This document shows positions 31,884 to 44,804 of a stretch of DNA of 64,000 nucleotides, one piece after another; within the stretch, counting starts at the first letter, position 1; the number at the start of each line of letters is the position of its first letter. Source of the DNA: Hordeum vulgare subsp. vulgare. Its lineage: Eukaryota > Streptophyta > Magnoliopsida > Poales > Poaceae. The translations under genes were made by a program, and so were the position numbers. The stretch spans positions 419,933,081-419,997,080 of the forward strand of contig NC_058518.1 in NCBI RefSeq assembly GCF_904849725.1, given 5' to 3'. Under the pieces are notes generated by a model. The model saw nothing but the letters and a program-made list of their open reading frames with translations. It had not been told where the DNA came from and did no database searches.

Positions 31884-33278
31884 TTATTTTCTTTCTAGAA
31901 AATGTTCCATGCCCTTCTTTAAAGTAAATTTAAATCTAATATTCCCTTCCTTCATATCGATGACAGCACCAATAGTCCTTAGGAAAGGTCTACCAAGAAT
32001 GATAGGACATGTAGGATTGCAATCAATATCAAGCACAATGAAATCTACGGGTACATAGTTCCTATTTGAAATAATAAGAACATCATTGATCCTTCCCATG
32101 GGTTTCTTGACAGTAAAATCTGCAAGATGCAAATTAAGAAAACACTCCTCAATGTCATTAAAACCCAGAACATCACATAAAGACTTTGGAATCGCGGAAA
32201 CACTAGCACCCAAATCACACAAAGCATTGCATTCATAGTTTTTGATCTTGATTTTGATAGTAGGTTCCCACTCATCATGAAGTTTTCTAGGAATAGAAAC
32301 TTCCAATTCAAGTTTCTCTTCAAGAGATTTCATCATAGCATCGACGATATGATCGGTAAAGGCCTTGTTTTGGCTATAAGCGTCTGGAGAGTTTAGCATG
32401 GATTGCATCAAGGAAATACATTCAATCAAAGAGAAACTATAATAATTGAATTCCTTGAAATCCAAAGTAGTAGTTTCATTACTACTCAAGGTTTTGATAT
32501 CCTCTACTCCACTTTCAATGCTTTTAGCATCAAGATAGATAGACTCCGAATCATTGGGGCGTTTTTCAACCAAGGTGGATTCATATCCAGCGCCATCATC
32601 ATTAGGTTTGACAGTAGAAAACAAGGATTCAATGGGAGTCAGACCAAGCACTTTAAGATCTTCGTGATTCTCATCACGAGAACACACCTTTTTAAGCCAT
32701 TCATGTCTAGCACGAATTTGGGCGGTTCTTTCTTTACTCTCATTCATGGAAACATGCATAGATTTCAAAGTTTCATCCATATTGATCTTGGGAGGAGCAC
32801 ATCTAACTTTCAAAGCATCAATATCAAGAGACATTCTATCAATGCTCCTAGCCAAATCATCAATTTTGAGTAGTTTTTCTTCTATGGACGCATTGAAAAT
32901 CTTTTGCGAGTTGATAAACTCTTTAATATTACTCTCTAGACCAGAGGGTAATTTATTGTAATTTCCATGAGCATTGCTGTAGGAGTTGCCAAAGTTATTA
33001 GAGGGATAACTAGGAAAAAGCCTAGGAATATAGTTTCCTCTAAAAGCATTGTTATTGCCAAAACTATTCCTACCAACAAAATTAACATCCAATCTTTCAT
33101 TGCTACTCTCAATCAAGGAACACAAGGTTATATCATTTGGATCTAAAGGAGCACCTTTACTAGCAAACAATTTCATTAAATCATCCATCTTAGCACTCAA
33201 CGAGTTAATTTCTTCTATAGGGTGTACTTTTTTACTAGTAGACGACCTTTCAGTGTGCCACTGAGAATAGTTTGTCAT
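31884..33278 (-). pseudogene. Gag C-terminal region and aspartic protease of element A
   Basis: This 464-codon minus-strand frame continues the gag frame after a TAA at 33294-33296. The first part is Asn/Ser-rich (NNNAFRGNYIPR), followed by helix-rich sequence (NSQKIFNASIEEKLLKIDDLA). The retropepsin block near the C-terminus has CDLGASVSAIPKSLCDVLGF, with the catalytic Asp in DLGA, and FIVLDIDCNPTCPIILGRPFL. The end differs from element B, where the frame runs on past KGMEHF. A frameshift at about 31890 explains the earlier stop here. Confidence 0.85.
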
Positions 33279-33293
33279 GATATTGTCTAGGAG

Positions 33294-33887
33294 TTATGTG
33301 GCTTCTCCTAATATGATTTCCATGAAAGTTCCACCGGAGGCGGAGTCCAAGATATTTCTAGAAGCAAAATTCAAACCAGCGTAGAAGATTTGTATAATCA
33401 TCCAAAGACTCAAGCCATGAGCGGGACAATTTCTAATCATCAATTTCATTCTCTCCCAAGATTGTGCAACATGTTCATGATCAAGTTGCTTAAAATTCAT
33501 GATATCATTACGCAGAGAGATAATCTTAGTCGGCGGAAAATACTTTGATATATAAGCATCTTTGCACTTGTTCCAAGAATCAATACTATTTTGGGGCAAA
33601 GATGAAAACCAAGTTTTTGCTCCATCTCGCAATGAGAACGGAAATAGCTTCAATGTAATCACATCATTATCCACATATTTCTTATTTTGCATATCGCATA
33701 ACTCAATGAAGGTATTAAGATGGGATGCGGCATCTTCACTAGGAAGGCCGGAGAATTGCTCTTTCATAACAAGATTCAGCAAAGCAGTTTCATATGATTC
33801 CGCACTAGTGGCGGGAGCAATCGGAGTACTAATAAAATCATTATTATTAGTATTTGAGAAGTCACAAAGTTTGGTGTTTTCAGTCAT
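33294..33887 (-). pseudogene. Gag N-terminal domain of element A
   Basis: I chose the ATG at 33887 (MTENTKLCDFSNTNNND). The retrotransposon gag core is clear: FSGLPSEDAASHLNTFIELC, LFPFSLRDGAKTWFSSLP, WNKCKDAYISKYFPPTK, FKQLDHEHVAQSWERMKLMI. The frame ends at a TAA (33294-33296) followed by LLDNIMTNYS. Element B has Lys at that codon, so the stop is specific to this copy. Confidence 0.87.
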
Positions 33888-34075
33888 GGTGACTTCAGCA
33901 AGAAGACAAGCACACAAGCTAACACAAAGCAAGCGAAAGAAAAGGGCGAACGAAAAAAGGCAAATATTTTTGTAAATTTTTGTTTTTCAGAAGTGGGGGA
34001 GAGGAAAACGAGAGGCAAAACGTAAATGCCAGAGATGAGTTTGCGACACTTACTTGGATAAGCTTCACTTGATGC

Positions 34076-34093
34076 TCCCCGGCAACGGCGCCA
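34076..34093 (-). other. Primer-binding site of element A (tRNA-Asp type)
   Basis: The minus strand reads TGGCGCCGTTGCCGGGGA, fully complementary to the 3' end of plant tRNA-Asp. An 11-base spacer (34094-34104) separates it from the LTR. Confidence 0.93.
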
Positions 34094-34104
34094 GAAATTC
34101 TTCC

Positions 34105-35580
34105 TGCTACCTCTTGAGCTTGCGTTGGGTTTTTCCCTTGAAGAGGAAAGGGTGATGCAGCACAGTAGCAGTAAGTATTTCCCTCAGTTTGAGAACCAAG
34201 GTATCAATCCAGTAGGAGTATCAAGATGAGGCACCAATGTACCTGTGCAAAAACAGCAAACTTGCACCCAACGCTACAAAGGGGTTGTCAATCCCTTCAC
34301 GGTTGATTGCAAGGTGAGATCTGAAGGCGGAAAGTGCGACAAAGTAAAAGTGTAAGTTTGAAAATATGATGGGAAGTAGACCCCGGGGCCATAGTGTTCA
34401 CTAGAGACTTCTCTCAAGATAGCAAATATTACGGTGGGTGAACGAATTACTGTTGAGTAATTGATAGAATCGCGCAAAGTCATGATGATATCTAAGGCAA
34501 TGATCATACATATAGGCATCACGTTCGAGACACGTAGACCGATGTTTTCTGCATCTACTACTATTACTCCACACATCGACCCCTATCGAGCATGCATCTA
34601 GTGTATTGAGTTCATGACAAACAGAGTAACGCCTTAAGCAAGATGACATGATGTAAAGGGATAAATTCATGCAATAGATATAAACCCCATCTTTTTACCC
34701 TTGATGGCAACAACATGATGCGTGCCTCGCTACCCCTTCTATCACTGGGTGAGGTCACCGCACAGTATGAACCCAAAACCAAGATTTTCTCCCATTGCAA
34801 GAATCATAGATCAAGTTGGCTAAACAAAACCCGCAACTCGAAGAGAATTACAAGGATATGAAATCATGCATATAAGAGATCAGAAGAAACTCAAATAAGA
34901 TTCATAGATAATCTAATCATAAATCCACAATTCATCGGATCTCGAAAAACACACCGCAAAAGAAGATTACATCGGATAGATCTCCATGAAGATGATGGAG
35001 AACTTTGTATTTAAGATCCAAGAGAGAGAAGAAGCCATCTAGCTACTAGCTATGGACCCAAAGGTCTATGGTAAACTACTCACGCATCATCGGAGAGGCA
35101 ATGGTGTTCATGAAGAAGCCCTCCGTATCCGAATCCCCCCTCTGGTAGGGCACCAGAACGTGCCCCAAATGGGATCTTGCGGAGATAGAAGCTTGTGGCG
35201 GCGGAAAAGTATTTTCATGGATCTCTCTCGTGGTTTTGGATTTTTCAGGGATTTACAGGCGGAAGAACTAGGGCATTGGAGCCACACGGGGCCCGCAAGC
35301 CTGCTAGGCGCGGGGCCCCACCCCCCAGGCCGCGGCTAGGGTGCTTGTGGCCTCCCGTGGCGCCCTCTTCCTTGGTTCTCAAGCTCCCTGCGTATCTTCT
35401 GTTCCGGAAAAAATCTTTTCGGAGGTTTTATTCCGTTTGGACTCCGTTTAATATTCTCCTCTGAAAAGGGTCAAAAACATGGAAAAAACACGAACTGGCA
35501 CTTGTCACTGAGTTAATAAGTTAGTCCCAAAAAATTTATAAAAGGCATACAAAACATCCAAAGTTTGACAAGATAATAGC
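34105..35580 (-). repeat. 5' LTR of element A, truncated at its outer end
   Basis: It matches 28101-29608 until GATAATAGCA at 35580. The expected last ~45 bp to GACGTATCA are absent and unrelated sequence (35581-35635) follows. Confidence 0.87.
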
Positions 35581-35635
35581 AGAGCATGGGAAAACGAACC
35601 CACTCTACACATACTCGGGTGCGATTAGGACCTAT

Positions 35636-37288
35636 TGCTACTGCAACAAAAGAACTTCCAACGGCGCGAGAAACAGGCACGTTGTCGGGAGAATATTCTT
35701 GACGATCCTCATTCCTCGGCAACGGCGCCAGGAATCCTTCAGCTGCGGCTATGCCTTAAGGGACTTCCTAGGAAAGTATTCAAAGGATGTCCCCCGTGTC
35801 CTTGGAGCCTTGCGTTGGTGTTCCCTCGAAGCGGAAAGGATGATGTAGCGTAGCGGTGGTAAGTACTTCCCTCGGTTTGAGAACCAAGATATCAATCCGG
35901 CGGAAGAGTATCTCAAGATCCTACACAAACACAAAAGCTTGTACCCAACGCTATGAAGGGGTTGTCAATCCCTTATAGATTGTTTGCCAAGTGAGATCTG
36001 AAAGCAACAAAGTAACAAAGCAAAGTAAAAGCGGAGATGTGAACGATGGATGTGAATAGACCCGGGGGCCGTAGTGTTTACTAGTGGCTTCTCTCATGAA
36101 AGCAAGTAGACGGTGGGTGAACAAATTACTGTCGAGCAATTGATAGAACTGTGCAGAGTCGTGACGATATCTATGCAATGATTATTTCTATAGGCATCAC
36201 GTCCGAAACAAGTAGACCGATACTTTCTGCATCTACTACTATTACTCCACACGTCGACCGCTATCCAGCATGCATCTAGTGTATTAAGTCCATAAGAACA
36301 GAGTAATGCCTTAAGCAAGATGACATGATGTAGAGGGATAATCTCAAACCAATGATAAAAAACCCATCTTTTTACCCTTGATGGCAACTACTTTATGTGT
36401 GCCTTGCTGCCCCTACTGTCGCTGGGAAAGGTCACCACATGGCAGAACCCAAAACCAGGCACTTCTCCCATTGCAAGAATCATAGATCTAGTTGGCCAAA
36501 CAAAACCCAAGACTCAGAGAGACTTACAAGGATATCAAATCATGCATATAAGAAATCAACAAAGACTCAAATATATATCATAGATAATCTGATCACAAGT
36601 CCACAATTCATCGGATCTCGACAAACACACCGCCAAAGAAGATTACGTCGGATAGATCTCCATGAAGATCATGGAGAACTTTGTATTCAAGATCCAAGAG
36701 AGAGAAGAAGCCATCTAGCTACTAACTACGGACCCGTAGGTCTGAAGTGAACTACTCACGAGTCATTGGAGGGGCGATGATAATGATGAAGAATCCCTCC
36801 ACCTCCAAAGTCCCCTCCGGCAGGGTGCCGGGAAGGGTCTCCATATGAGATCTCGCAGAAATGGAAGCTTGCGGTGGCGGAAAAGTATTTTCAAGGCTCC
36901 CCCGATTTTTTGCGGTATATTTGGGAATATATAGGCGCAAGACCTAGGTCAGGGGCGGCCAGGGAGGCCACAAGCTTGCCCACCGCCGCCGCCCCTGGAG
37001 GCGTGGTGGGAGCTTGTGGGCTCCCTGGGGCCCACCTGGCTTGGCCCAAAGGCTCCGTGGTCTTCTTTCGTTCGGGAAAAAATCATTTTGGGGTTTTTAT
37101 TCCGTTTGGACTTCGTTCCAAAATCGGATCTGAAAAGAGTCAAAAACACGGAAAAACAAGAACTGGCACTTGGCACTGAATTAAGAAGTTAGTCCCAAAA
37201 AGATATAAAAAGGTACATAAAACATACAAAGAAGACAAGATAATAGCGTGAAACCATCAAAAATTATAGATACGTTTGAGACGTATCA
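35636..37288 (-). mobile_element. C: solo LTR of the tRNA-Asp gypsy group
   Basis: C is 1,653 bp, from TGCTACTGCAACAAAAG at 35636 to ...GAGACGTATCA at 37288. CCTAT is present at 35631-35635 and 37289-37293. It is closely related to the LTRs of element B. No internal region adjoins it. Near its left end it contains a near-perfect tRNA-Asp primer-site sequence (35713-35730) inside the LTR. The 50 bp to its left (35581-35630) are unclassified. Confidence 0.83.
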
Positions 37289-37410
37289 CCTATCTTTACC
37301 TATTAGCATGTAGGTTACATGGACATAATAAAATTGACAAACTAGATTAACTAATGAATATACATGATGAATTATATATATATATGTGGTGTCTTTAGCA
37401 ACTAGGTAGG

Positions 37411-40400
37411 ATGAGTGATCGTGCGTGGATGTACACCAATCACACTAGTCAGAAAGAGATGACCAAAGAATGGTTTATAAAAACCAAGGAGTTTGTGAAA
37501 GCCGCACTTGCAAATGGCCAGGAAACAAACTGGTGCCCATGTCCTCGGTGCGACAACTATAAAAAGAGGACAGAGGCTGTAATGATTAAACACCTACACG
37601 GGAGGGGTTTTAAGCCTAATTATACGGTGTGGACATTTCATGGTGAGTCTAGACAATGCACCAGAGTTGAGGTGGTTCGTCGTTGCACCGACGAGCATGG
37701 TACCAGGATCGAAGACATGGTGCCAGACTTTGATGATGCTCGGGATTCGGACGATGAGATGGAGGAATCTGCAAAGGCCTTCTATGAAATGTTGGAGTCT
37801 TCAAAACGTCCTCTCCACGAGCACACTGAGCTTTGTCAGCTGGATGCCATTGCACAAGTAAAGGCTCTGAAGGCTCAGCTCAGCTTGGGAAGAGAATGCT
37901 ATGACGCGATGATGACACTATTTGAACGCTTTCTACCCAAGTTCCATGCCATGCCTACAAACTTGTACCAATCGGACAAAATACTTCGTGTACTTAAGAT
38001 GCCCTATAAGAAGATACATGCCTCTGAGAAACTATGTGCCTTATTTAGGCTTGAGTATGCGGACTTGAACTATTGTCCCATTTGCAAATCTTCCAGGTAA
38101 GTTGTGGTAGACAACGGTATGGGTGACAACAGCCAGACCCAAATTCCAGCTAATATTCTTCGATATCTGCCAATCATACCAAGGCTTCAACATCTTTTCA
38201 TGGTCGAAGAGACGGACACACACATGACATGGCACAAATTGGGCAAAAGAACCTAACTAGATGCATATGGGAATAAGATGGCGTACACACATCGGACGGG
38301 GAAGCCTGGAAGGATTTCGATGCATTACATCCGGATAAAGCGATAGATCCAAGAAAACCTCAAGTTTGAGTCGGCACAGATGGGTTCCATCCCTTCGGTA
38401 TGACGGCAACCCAATACAGTTGTTGGCCTATATTTGTCATTCCACTCAATCTCACCCCCGGGGAGATTATGCAAAGAAAGAACATATTCCTGACATTGAT
38501 AATTCCAGGGCCCAACTATCCGGGGAAGAATATGAATGTGTACATGCAGCTGCTTAAGGCTGAATTGCAAGAAGCTTGGGATAATGGGGTCAAGACATAT
38601 GATGCCGCTAGAAAATAAAACTTCAAAATGCGTGTCTGGTACATGTACTCGATGCATGACTTGCCGGCGTATGTGCTATTCTCTGGATGGTGTGCGCATG
38701 GAAGGTTCTCGTGCCCCACATGCAAGGCAGCTCTTTAGCTTCATTGGTTGCACGCAGGTGGGAAGTATTCTTGCTTTCACTTGCATAGACAGTTCCTGGA
38801 TCCTCACCATGAGTTCAGAAAAGACAAGAACTTTACCAAAGGTAAAGTTGTCAAAACCTCGGCACCACCTACGTTGACAGGCAACACATCCTAGATCAGT
38901 TAAATGCCCTCGAGCCTAATCCAGAGTGTACAGGGTATTTCAAGGGGTATAATTCAGAACACGCCTCGACTCACAAGCCATGCTTGTGGGATCTGCCTTA
39001 CTTCCAAGACCTCCTTCTTCCACACAACATCGACATGATGCACTCTGAAAAGAATATCGGAGAGGCCATTTTTGATACATTGTTCGGCATAGAGGGGATG
39101 TCAAAGGATAATACTAAGGATAGAGTTGATCAAGAGACACTATGTCATAGACTGTTACAAAACATGCGACAATCGAAAGGAAAGCAGAACTGGTCGAAGC
39201 CAAAGGCCTGGTTCAATCTTGGAAAGTCAACTATGAGGGAAATTATCTTGTGGGTCAAAATACACTTGATGTTCCTCGATGGGTATGCAGCGAATCTAAA
39301 GAGGGGAGCGAGTCTTGAAAAATTGAAAATATTTGGTCTCAAGAGTCATGATTGGCACATATGGCTTGAGCGGGTAATGCCGGTGATGCTACATGGCTTT
39401 ATTCCTGAGGATGAATGGCTAGTACTGGCACAGCTGAGCTATTTCTTCTGTGTTCTTTGTGCGAAAGAACTGTCGCCTGGCGTGGTAGATGACATGGAGG
39501 AGTTGGCACTGGAGTTGCTCTACAGGTTAGAGAAGATCTTTCCATCAGGCTTCTTTAATCCAATGCAGCATTTGATTTTACATCTCCCGACCGAGGCAAG
39601 ATTGGGTCGGCCCATGCAAAATCGTTGGTGCTTTGCAAATGAGAGGATGCGGAAGACGCTTCGAGCTGAATGTAAAAATAAACGTAGACTTGACGCATCG
39701 ATGGTCGAGGCCTTCATTACTAAGGAGGTGGCAAACTTTGGTACAGCACACTACGAAGCCAAAAATCGTCATTTGCATGATCCGAAGCCTTGCTACAATG
39801 ATGCCGACCCTAAAAAGGTAGATCCAACCTCAGCCTATTCAAAGGGAAGCTCGCACCAGCCGGTGCTTCGAAACCAATTAAGTTGGATGTCGAAGAATGG
39901 CGGAACATTTCATTGCATATCTTCAACAATCTAACAGAAGTGTGGCCAAACATCGAGTAAGTTCTCGGTACATTTTTCCGCAACTTCAAATTCCTATGAA
40001 CTGCTCTTATTGCCGGATATTTGATAGATTCGATACGTCGCCAAATTCTCGGATGGAGCGGTGATCCAAAATGATTCTGTCGAAGAGTATGAGCTTCTGG
40101 CAAAGCATGGAGGCGGCTATCCCAGTTTCATCTCTTTGTTCAAACAAACAGTAATTATCACTAATGGACCATTTCATTTCTTAGTATAATTTGCGGCTAA
40201 TTCAACAATCATTTCATATTAAACTTGTAGGCTAAATTAGAGTCTATGGACGCTGAATTGAGACAAGCCGCTAATGTGGTTTTGACTATAAGGTCCGTTC
40301 ATTTGAGAAATACAACATCAACGGGTACCGCTTTCATACCTTTGGCAAAGAGCTATCTATGCCCAACTAGAAATCGACGAATTGTTGTGTCTCTGCTATC

Positions 40401-40415
40401 GGCGAAGGAGGTATC
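37411..40415 (+). pseudogene. CACTA TNP2-like transposase, N-terminal to DUF4218 part
   Basis: Residues 1-90 from 37411 (MSDRAWMY...) form the transposase-associated domain, with NWCPCPRCDNYKKRT and GFKPNYTVWTFHGE. NYCPICKSSR (to 38099) leads into the transposase_21 domain (38100-39100), readable as IPANILRYLPIIPRLQHLFM, MTWHKLGKRT, QYSCWPIFVIPLNLTPGEIM and IIPGPNYPGKNMNVYMQ. The domain changes frame at least twice and contains several stops. From 38984 to 39934 an open frame (HNIDMMHSEKNIGEAIFDTL ... DDMEELALELLYRLEKIFPSGFF) covers the DUF4218-like region. Weak traces continue to 40415, where solo LTR G interrupts it. The enzyme would recognise CACTA ends and cut DNA, but this copy is dead. 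Confidence 0.88.
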
Positions 40416-41748
40416 TGATACGTCCATTTTGCGTCATGCTTTCATGATGATATTTATTGCTTTTTGGGCTGTTATATTACTTGTGGTACCATATTTATGC
40501 CTTTTCCCTCTTATTTTGCAAGGTTTATTTGAAGAGGGAGAATTCAGGCAGCTGGAATTCTGGACTGGAAAAGGAGCAAATCTTAGTCCACTATTCTGTA
40601 CATCTCCAAATGCCCTAAAAAGTTACGTGGATTTTTTTGGGATTATATAAAAATACTGGGCGAAAGAATTACCACAGGGGGCTGCCAGGGCGCCACCAGC
40701 CCTGCCACCGCCACCACCCCCGTGGTGGCGGAGTGGGGGCTTGTGGGCTCCGTGACGGCCCACTAGCCCCCCTATTTTGCTATATGAAGCGTCTTGGTCC
40801 AGAAAAAATCAGACGGGAGCTTTTTCGTGGTTTCGCTGCCGCCACGAGGCGGAACTTGAGCAGATCCAATCTAGAGCTCCGGCAGGACGATCCTGCCGGG
40901 AAAACTTCCCTGCCGGAGGGGGAAATCGTCGCCATCGTCATCACCAACACTCCTCTCGTCGGAGGGGAGGCATCTTCACCAGCACCATCTTCTCTCCAAT
41001 CCCTAGTTCATCTCTTGTAACCAATCTTCGTCTCGCAACTCCGATTGGTACTTGTAAGGTTGCTAGTAGTGTTGATTACTCTTTGTAGTTGATGCTAGTT
41101 GGATTACTTGGTGGAAGAGTTTATGTTCAGATCCTTGATGCTATTCATTACACCTCTGATCATGATTATGATTATGTTTTGTGAGTAGTTACTTTTGTTC
41201 CTGAGGACATGGGATAAGTCATGTTAATAATAGTCATGTGAATTTGATATTCGTTCGGTATTTTGATATGTTGTGTGTTGTCTTTTCCTCTGGTGGTGTT
41301 ATGTGAACGTCGACTACATAACACTTCACCATATTTGGGCCTAGAGGAAGGCATTGGGGAGTAGTAAGTAGATGATGGGTTGCTGGAGTGACAGAAGCTT
41401 AAACAACCGTCTATGCACTGCTTCGTAAGGGGCTGATTTGGATCCACTAGTTTAATGCTATGGTTAGACGTTGTCTTAATTCTTCTTTTGCAGTTGCGGA
41501 TGCTTGCGAGAGAGGTTAATCATAAGTGGGATGCTTTTCCAAGTAAGGGCAGTACCCAAGCGCCGGTCTACCCACATATCAAACTATCAAAGTAACGAAC
41601 GCGAATCATATGAACATGATGAAACTAGCATGACAGAAATTCCCGTGTGTCCTCCGGAGCGTTTTTCCTCCCATAAGACTTTGTTCAGGCTTGTCCCTTG
41701 CTACAAAAGGGATTGGGCCACTTGCTGCACCGTTGCTACTACTTGTTA
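40416..41748 (+). mobile_element. G: solo LTR in the transposase gene (TGATACGTCCATTTTG type)
   Basis: G is 1,333 bp, starting TGATACGTCCATTTTGCGTC and ending ACTACTTGTTA. GTATC flanks it at 40411-40415 and 41749-41753. Removing it with one GTATC copy restores a DUF4216-like reading across the site (GEGGIEYYG on one side, VEVIDELQFYGENPP and VVVLKCYWF on the other, with one TGA). The ends TG...TA are not canonical and the length is short for this LTR type, so the 3' end may be a derived form. Confidence 0.85.
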
Positions 41749-42361
41749 GTATCGAGTATTATGGATGAGTTGAAGTAATTGATGAACTTCAATTCTATGG
41801 TGAAAACCCACCGAACGTCGTAGTCCTCAAATGTTATTGGTTCCAGCCGAAGGAGACTAGAAGGACTCATGAACATATAGGGCTAGTAGAAATCAATCCA
41901 AGCACCCATTTAGATGTTCCCGATGCTATATTACGGCTCAACATGCGACCCAAGTTTCCTATCAACTCCGGGTATGCCAAACTGATAAGAATCTGAATAG
42001 TTGGCATGTTGTTTATGAAGTGCCGCCACCTACTAGACCACCTCCCCTAGATGAGGAGGATTATGAACCTCGTATTAAATGAGACACATATGATGGAGAA
42101 TTCTTCCAGGAAACACAACTTTCCAAGAAACGTTTCAAGAACCGTTGTACTTCACCCCAGAACATGGTAGTAGACAGGGACAGTGAATCCGACTTCACCC
42201 CTGAGCCGGAACTAGAAGAGGTTAATGTTGAGGATGACCTGTCAATGCTTGACCGATTATAGAAAGGACTTCCACAAGTAGATGTTGGTGAACCCGATGA
42301 GCACGTCATTCATGAAGACATGCGTGATAGTGATGATGATGATGCATTTATTGATCCAAAC
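41749..42361 (+). pseudogene. CACTA TNP2 C-terminal (DUF4216-like) region
   Basis: This continues the transposase after LTR G: VVVLKCYWFQPKETRRTHEH, then an acidic Glu/Asp-rich tail (42170-42361) ending ...DDDDAFIDPNYY and a stop at 42368. Frame changes occur between the blocks. The next ~110 bp (42369-42473) are AT-rich and look like an intron or intergenic spacer ending in GCAG. Confidence 0.7.
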
Positions 42362-42483
42362 TATTATTAGTTTGTATGCATCCCAACTTAAATTATATAT
42401 GTACATATTATTATTCATGTCACGTATTCTATTTTTATGTTGTACTAATTTATTGTACTCTTTATCATGGCAGGTGTTGAAAG

Positions 42484-42922
42484 ATGGTGGGCGCGTGTCC
42501 AGATCGTTGGGCGGGTACTTCTTCATCGATGGCCCGCACGAGGGATGGTACTACCATTCCACCCCTATCTCTTTGTAGAGTATTGGAGGACAGTCTTGGT
42601 ACACCACCCGCGGGTGGTTGTTCATCGGCGACGTTACCCATCGGGAGAGGAGGTCGGGAAGGGAAGAAGAGGAAGGGTACAGGACGTGGCCGCGGGATAA
42701 CTAGGCGGACTACTACGTCGTCCTCACCACCACCACCAGCTCATTCACCCGGGCACTGGACTACTATGGTGGACCCGTTTGCGGTGGAGGCTACATGGAC
42801 TCCGGTCTAGCAGCCTCGGGTCGACGGTCATTTGGCCCATGAGACTACGGTTCCTGAGGCTACGTCCCAGGAGACTCCCGCCCGAGAGGCTTCGGACAAC
42901 ACGGAGATGTCCGAATGGGGTG
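42484..42922 (+). pseudogene. CACTA ORF1 (TNP1-like) N-terminal part
   Basis: The open frame begins MVGACPDRWAG at 42484. It is basic and Ser/Thr/Pro/Arg-rich (GREGKKRKGTGRGRG, TTSSSPPPP), typical of the poorly conserved start of CACTA ORF1 proteins. A TAG at 42808-42810 breaks it. The same frame then reads on (QPRVDGHLAHETTVPEAT) to 42922, where LTR F is inserted. Homologous coding sequence resumes at about 63436. Confidence 0.6.
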
Positions 42923-43261
42923 TGATACGTCTCCAACGTATCTATAATTTTTTATTGTTCCATGCTATTATATTATCTGTTTTGGATGTTTAATATGCAT
43001 TTATATGTTGTTTTCTATTATATTTGGGACTAACCTATTAATCCAGAGCCAAGTGCCAATTTTTGTTTCTTCCACGTTTTTGAATATTGCAGATAATAAA
43101 TATTAAATGGAGTCCAAATGGAATAAAATCTCCGAAAAGAGTTTTCTTGGACCAAAAGACATGCAACAGGCTTGGAGTAGGGGGCAAGGAAGTTGCCGGG
43201 AGGCCACAAGCCAGTAAGGCACGCCCTGGGGGGTGGTCGTGCCCCCTGGCTTGTGGGGCCC

Positions 43262-44804
43262 TGCTACTTCTCAAACAACAGTGCCAGAATTTGACACGTT
43301 GACGGAGACTTGCTTGCGTTGATTTTTCCCTTCAAGAGGAAAGGGTGATGCAGCACAGGAGCAGTAAGTATTTCCCTCAGTTAAGAACCAAGGTATCAAT
43401 CCAGTAGGAGAATCTCGTCAAGTACACAGTACCTACACAAACACAAAAGAGCTTGCACCCAACGCCATAAAGGGGTTGTCAATCCCTTCAAGATTGATTG
43501 CAAAGTGAGATCTCAAGGCGGAAAGGGAAACAAACAAAAAGAGTAAGGCTCGAAATATAGTGTGGAGTAGACCCGGGGGGGCATAGTGTTCACTAGAGGC
43601 TTCTCTCAAAATAGCAAATCTTACGGTGGGTGAACAAATTACTGTTGAGCAATTGATAGAACCGCGCAAAGTCATGACGATATCTAAGGCAATGATCATA
43701 CATATAGGCATCACGTCCGAGACAAGTAGACCGATACTTTCTGCATCTACTACTATTAGTCCACACATCGACCGCTATCCAGCATGCATCTAGTGTATTG
43801 AGTTCATGACGAACATAGTAACGCCTTAAGCAAGATGACATTATGTAGAGGGATAATCTCAAACCAATGATGAAAACCCCAACTTTTTACCCATGATGGC
43901 AACAACACGATACGTGCCTCGCTACTCCTTCTGTCACTGGGTGAGGTCACCGTACGGTATGAACCCAAAACCAAGCACTTCTCCCATTGCAAGAATCATA
44001 GATCAAGCTGGCCAAACAAAACCCACAACTCGAAGAGAATTACAAGGATATGAAATCATGCATAAGAGAGATCAGAAGAAACTCAAATAATATTCATAGA
44101 TAATCTGATCTTAAATCTACAATTCATCGGATCTCGACAAACACACCGCAAAAGAAGTTTACATCGGATAGATCTCCATGAAGATCATGGAGAACTTTGT
44201 ATTGAAGATCCAAGAGAGAGAAGAAGCCATGTAGCTACTAGCTATGGACCCATAGGTCTATGGTGAACTACTCACGCATCATCGGAGAGGTCATGGTGTT
44301 GATGAAGAAGCCCTCCGTATCCGAATCCCCCCTCCGGCAGGGCACCAGAACATGCCCCAAATGGGATCTTGCGGAGACAGAAGCTTGCGGCGGTGGAAAA
44401 GTATTTTCGATGATCTCCTCATTTTTTCTAGGATTTTAGGGAATATATAGGCGGAAGACCTAGGGCACGGGAGCCACAGGGAGCTCACAAGCCTACTAGC
44501 CCCCCCCCTAAGCCGGGCCTGGTGGGCTTGTGACCTCCTCCGAGGTCCCCTGCCTTGGTTCTCAAGTCTCCCGCGTGTCTTCTGTTATGGAAGAAATCAT
44601 TCCGCAGATTTTAATCCGTTTGGACTCCCTTTAAAAATCTCCTCTGACAAGGGTCGAAAACACGGAAAAAACAGGAACTGGCACTTGGCACTGAGTTAAT
44701 AAGTTAGTCCCAAAAAAGATACAAAAGGCATACAAAACGTCCAAAGTTTGACAAGATAATAGCATGAAACCATAAAAAATTATAGATACGTTGGAGACGT
44801 ATTA
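43262..44804 (-). mobile_element. E: solo LTR nested in F
   Basis: E is 1,543 bp, from TGCTACTTCTCAAACAACAG at 43262 to ...GGAGACGTATTA at 44804 (canonical GTATCA with one change). GGCCC flanks it at 43257-43261 and 44805-44809. It is related to the LTRs of A and C and lies opposite to F, which it interrupts. Confidence 0.87.

Larger units (their letters stand above)
28101..35580 (-). mobile_element. Element A: non-autonomous gypsy retrotransposon with gag-protease only
   Basis: A reads right to left: 5' LTR 34105-35580 (truncated), tRNA-Asp primer site 34076-34093, gag-protease 33887-31884, a long non-coding stretch 31883-29609, and 3' LTR 28101-29608. No RT, RNase H or integrase is present in the 4.5-kb internal region, so it would need enzymes from a partner element. 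LTR starts (TGATACGTCTCC) and tRNA-Asp priming fit the Athila-like Triticeae group that includes Sabrina, WHAM and Fatima. I do not assign a family. The outer ~45 bp of the 5' LTR are missing, so no TSD can be tested. Confidence 0.88.

Noticed and set aside
35581..35635. Extension of solo LTR C further left to match the LTR of B
   Set aside because: Alignment left of 35636 is weak, whereas CCTAT on both sides and the TGCTACTG start support the border at 35636. The alternative is not fully excluded.
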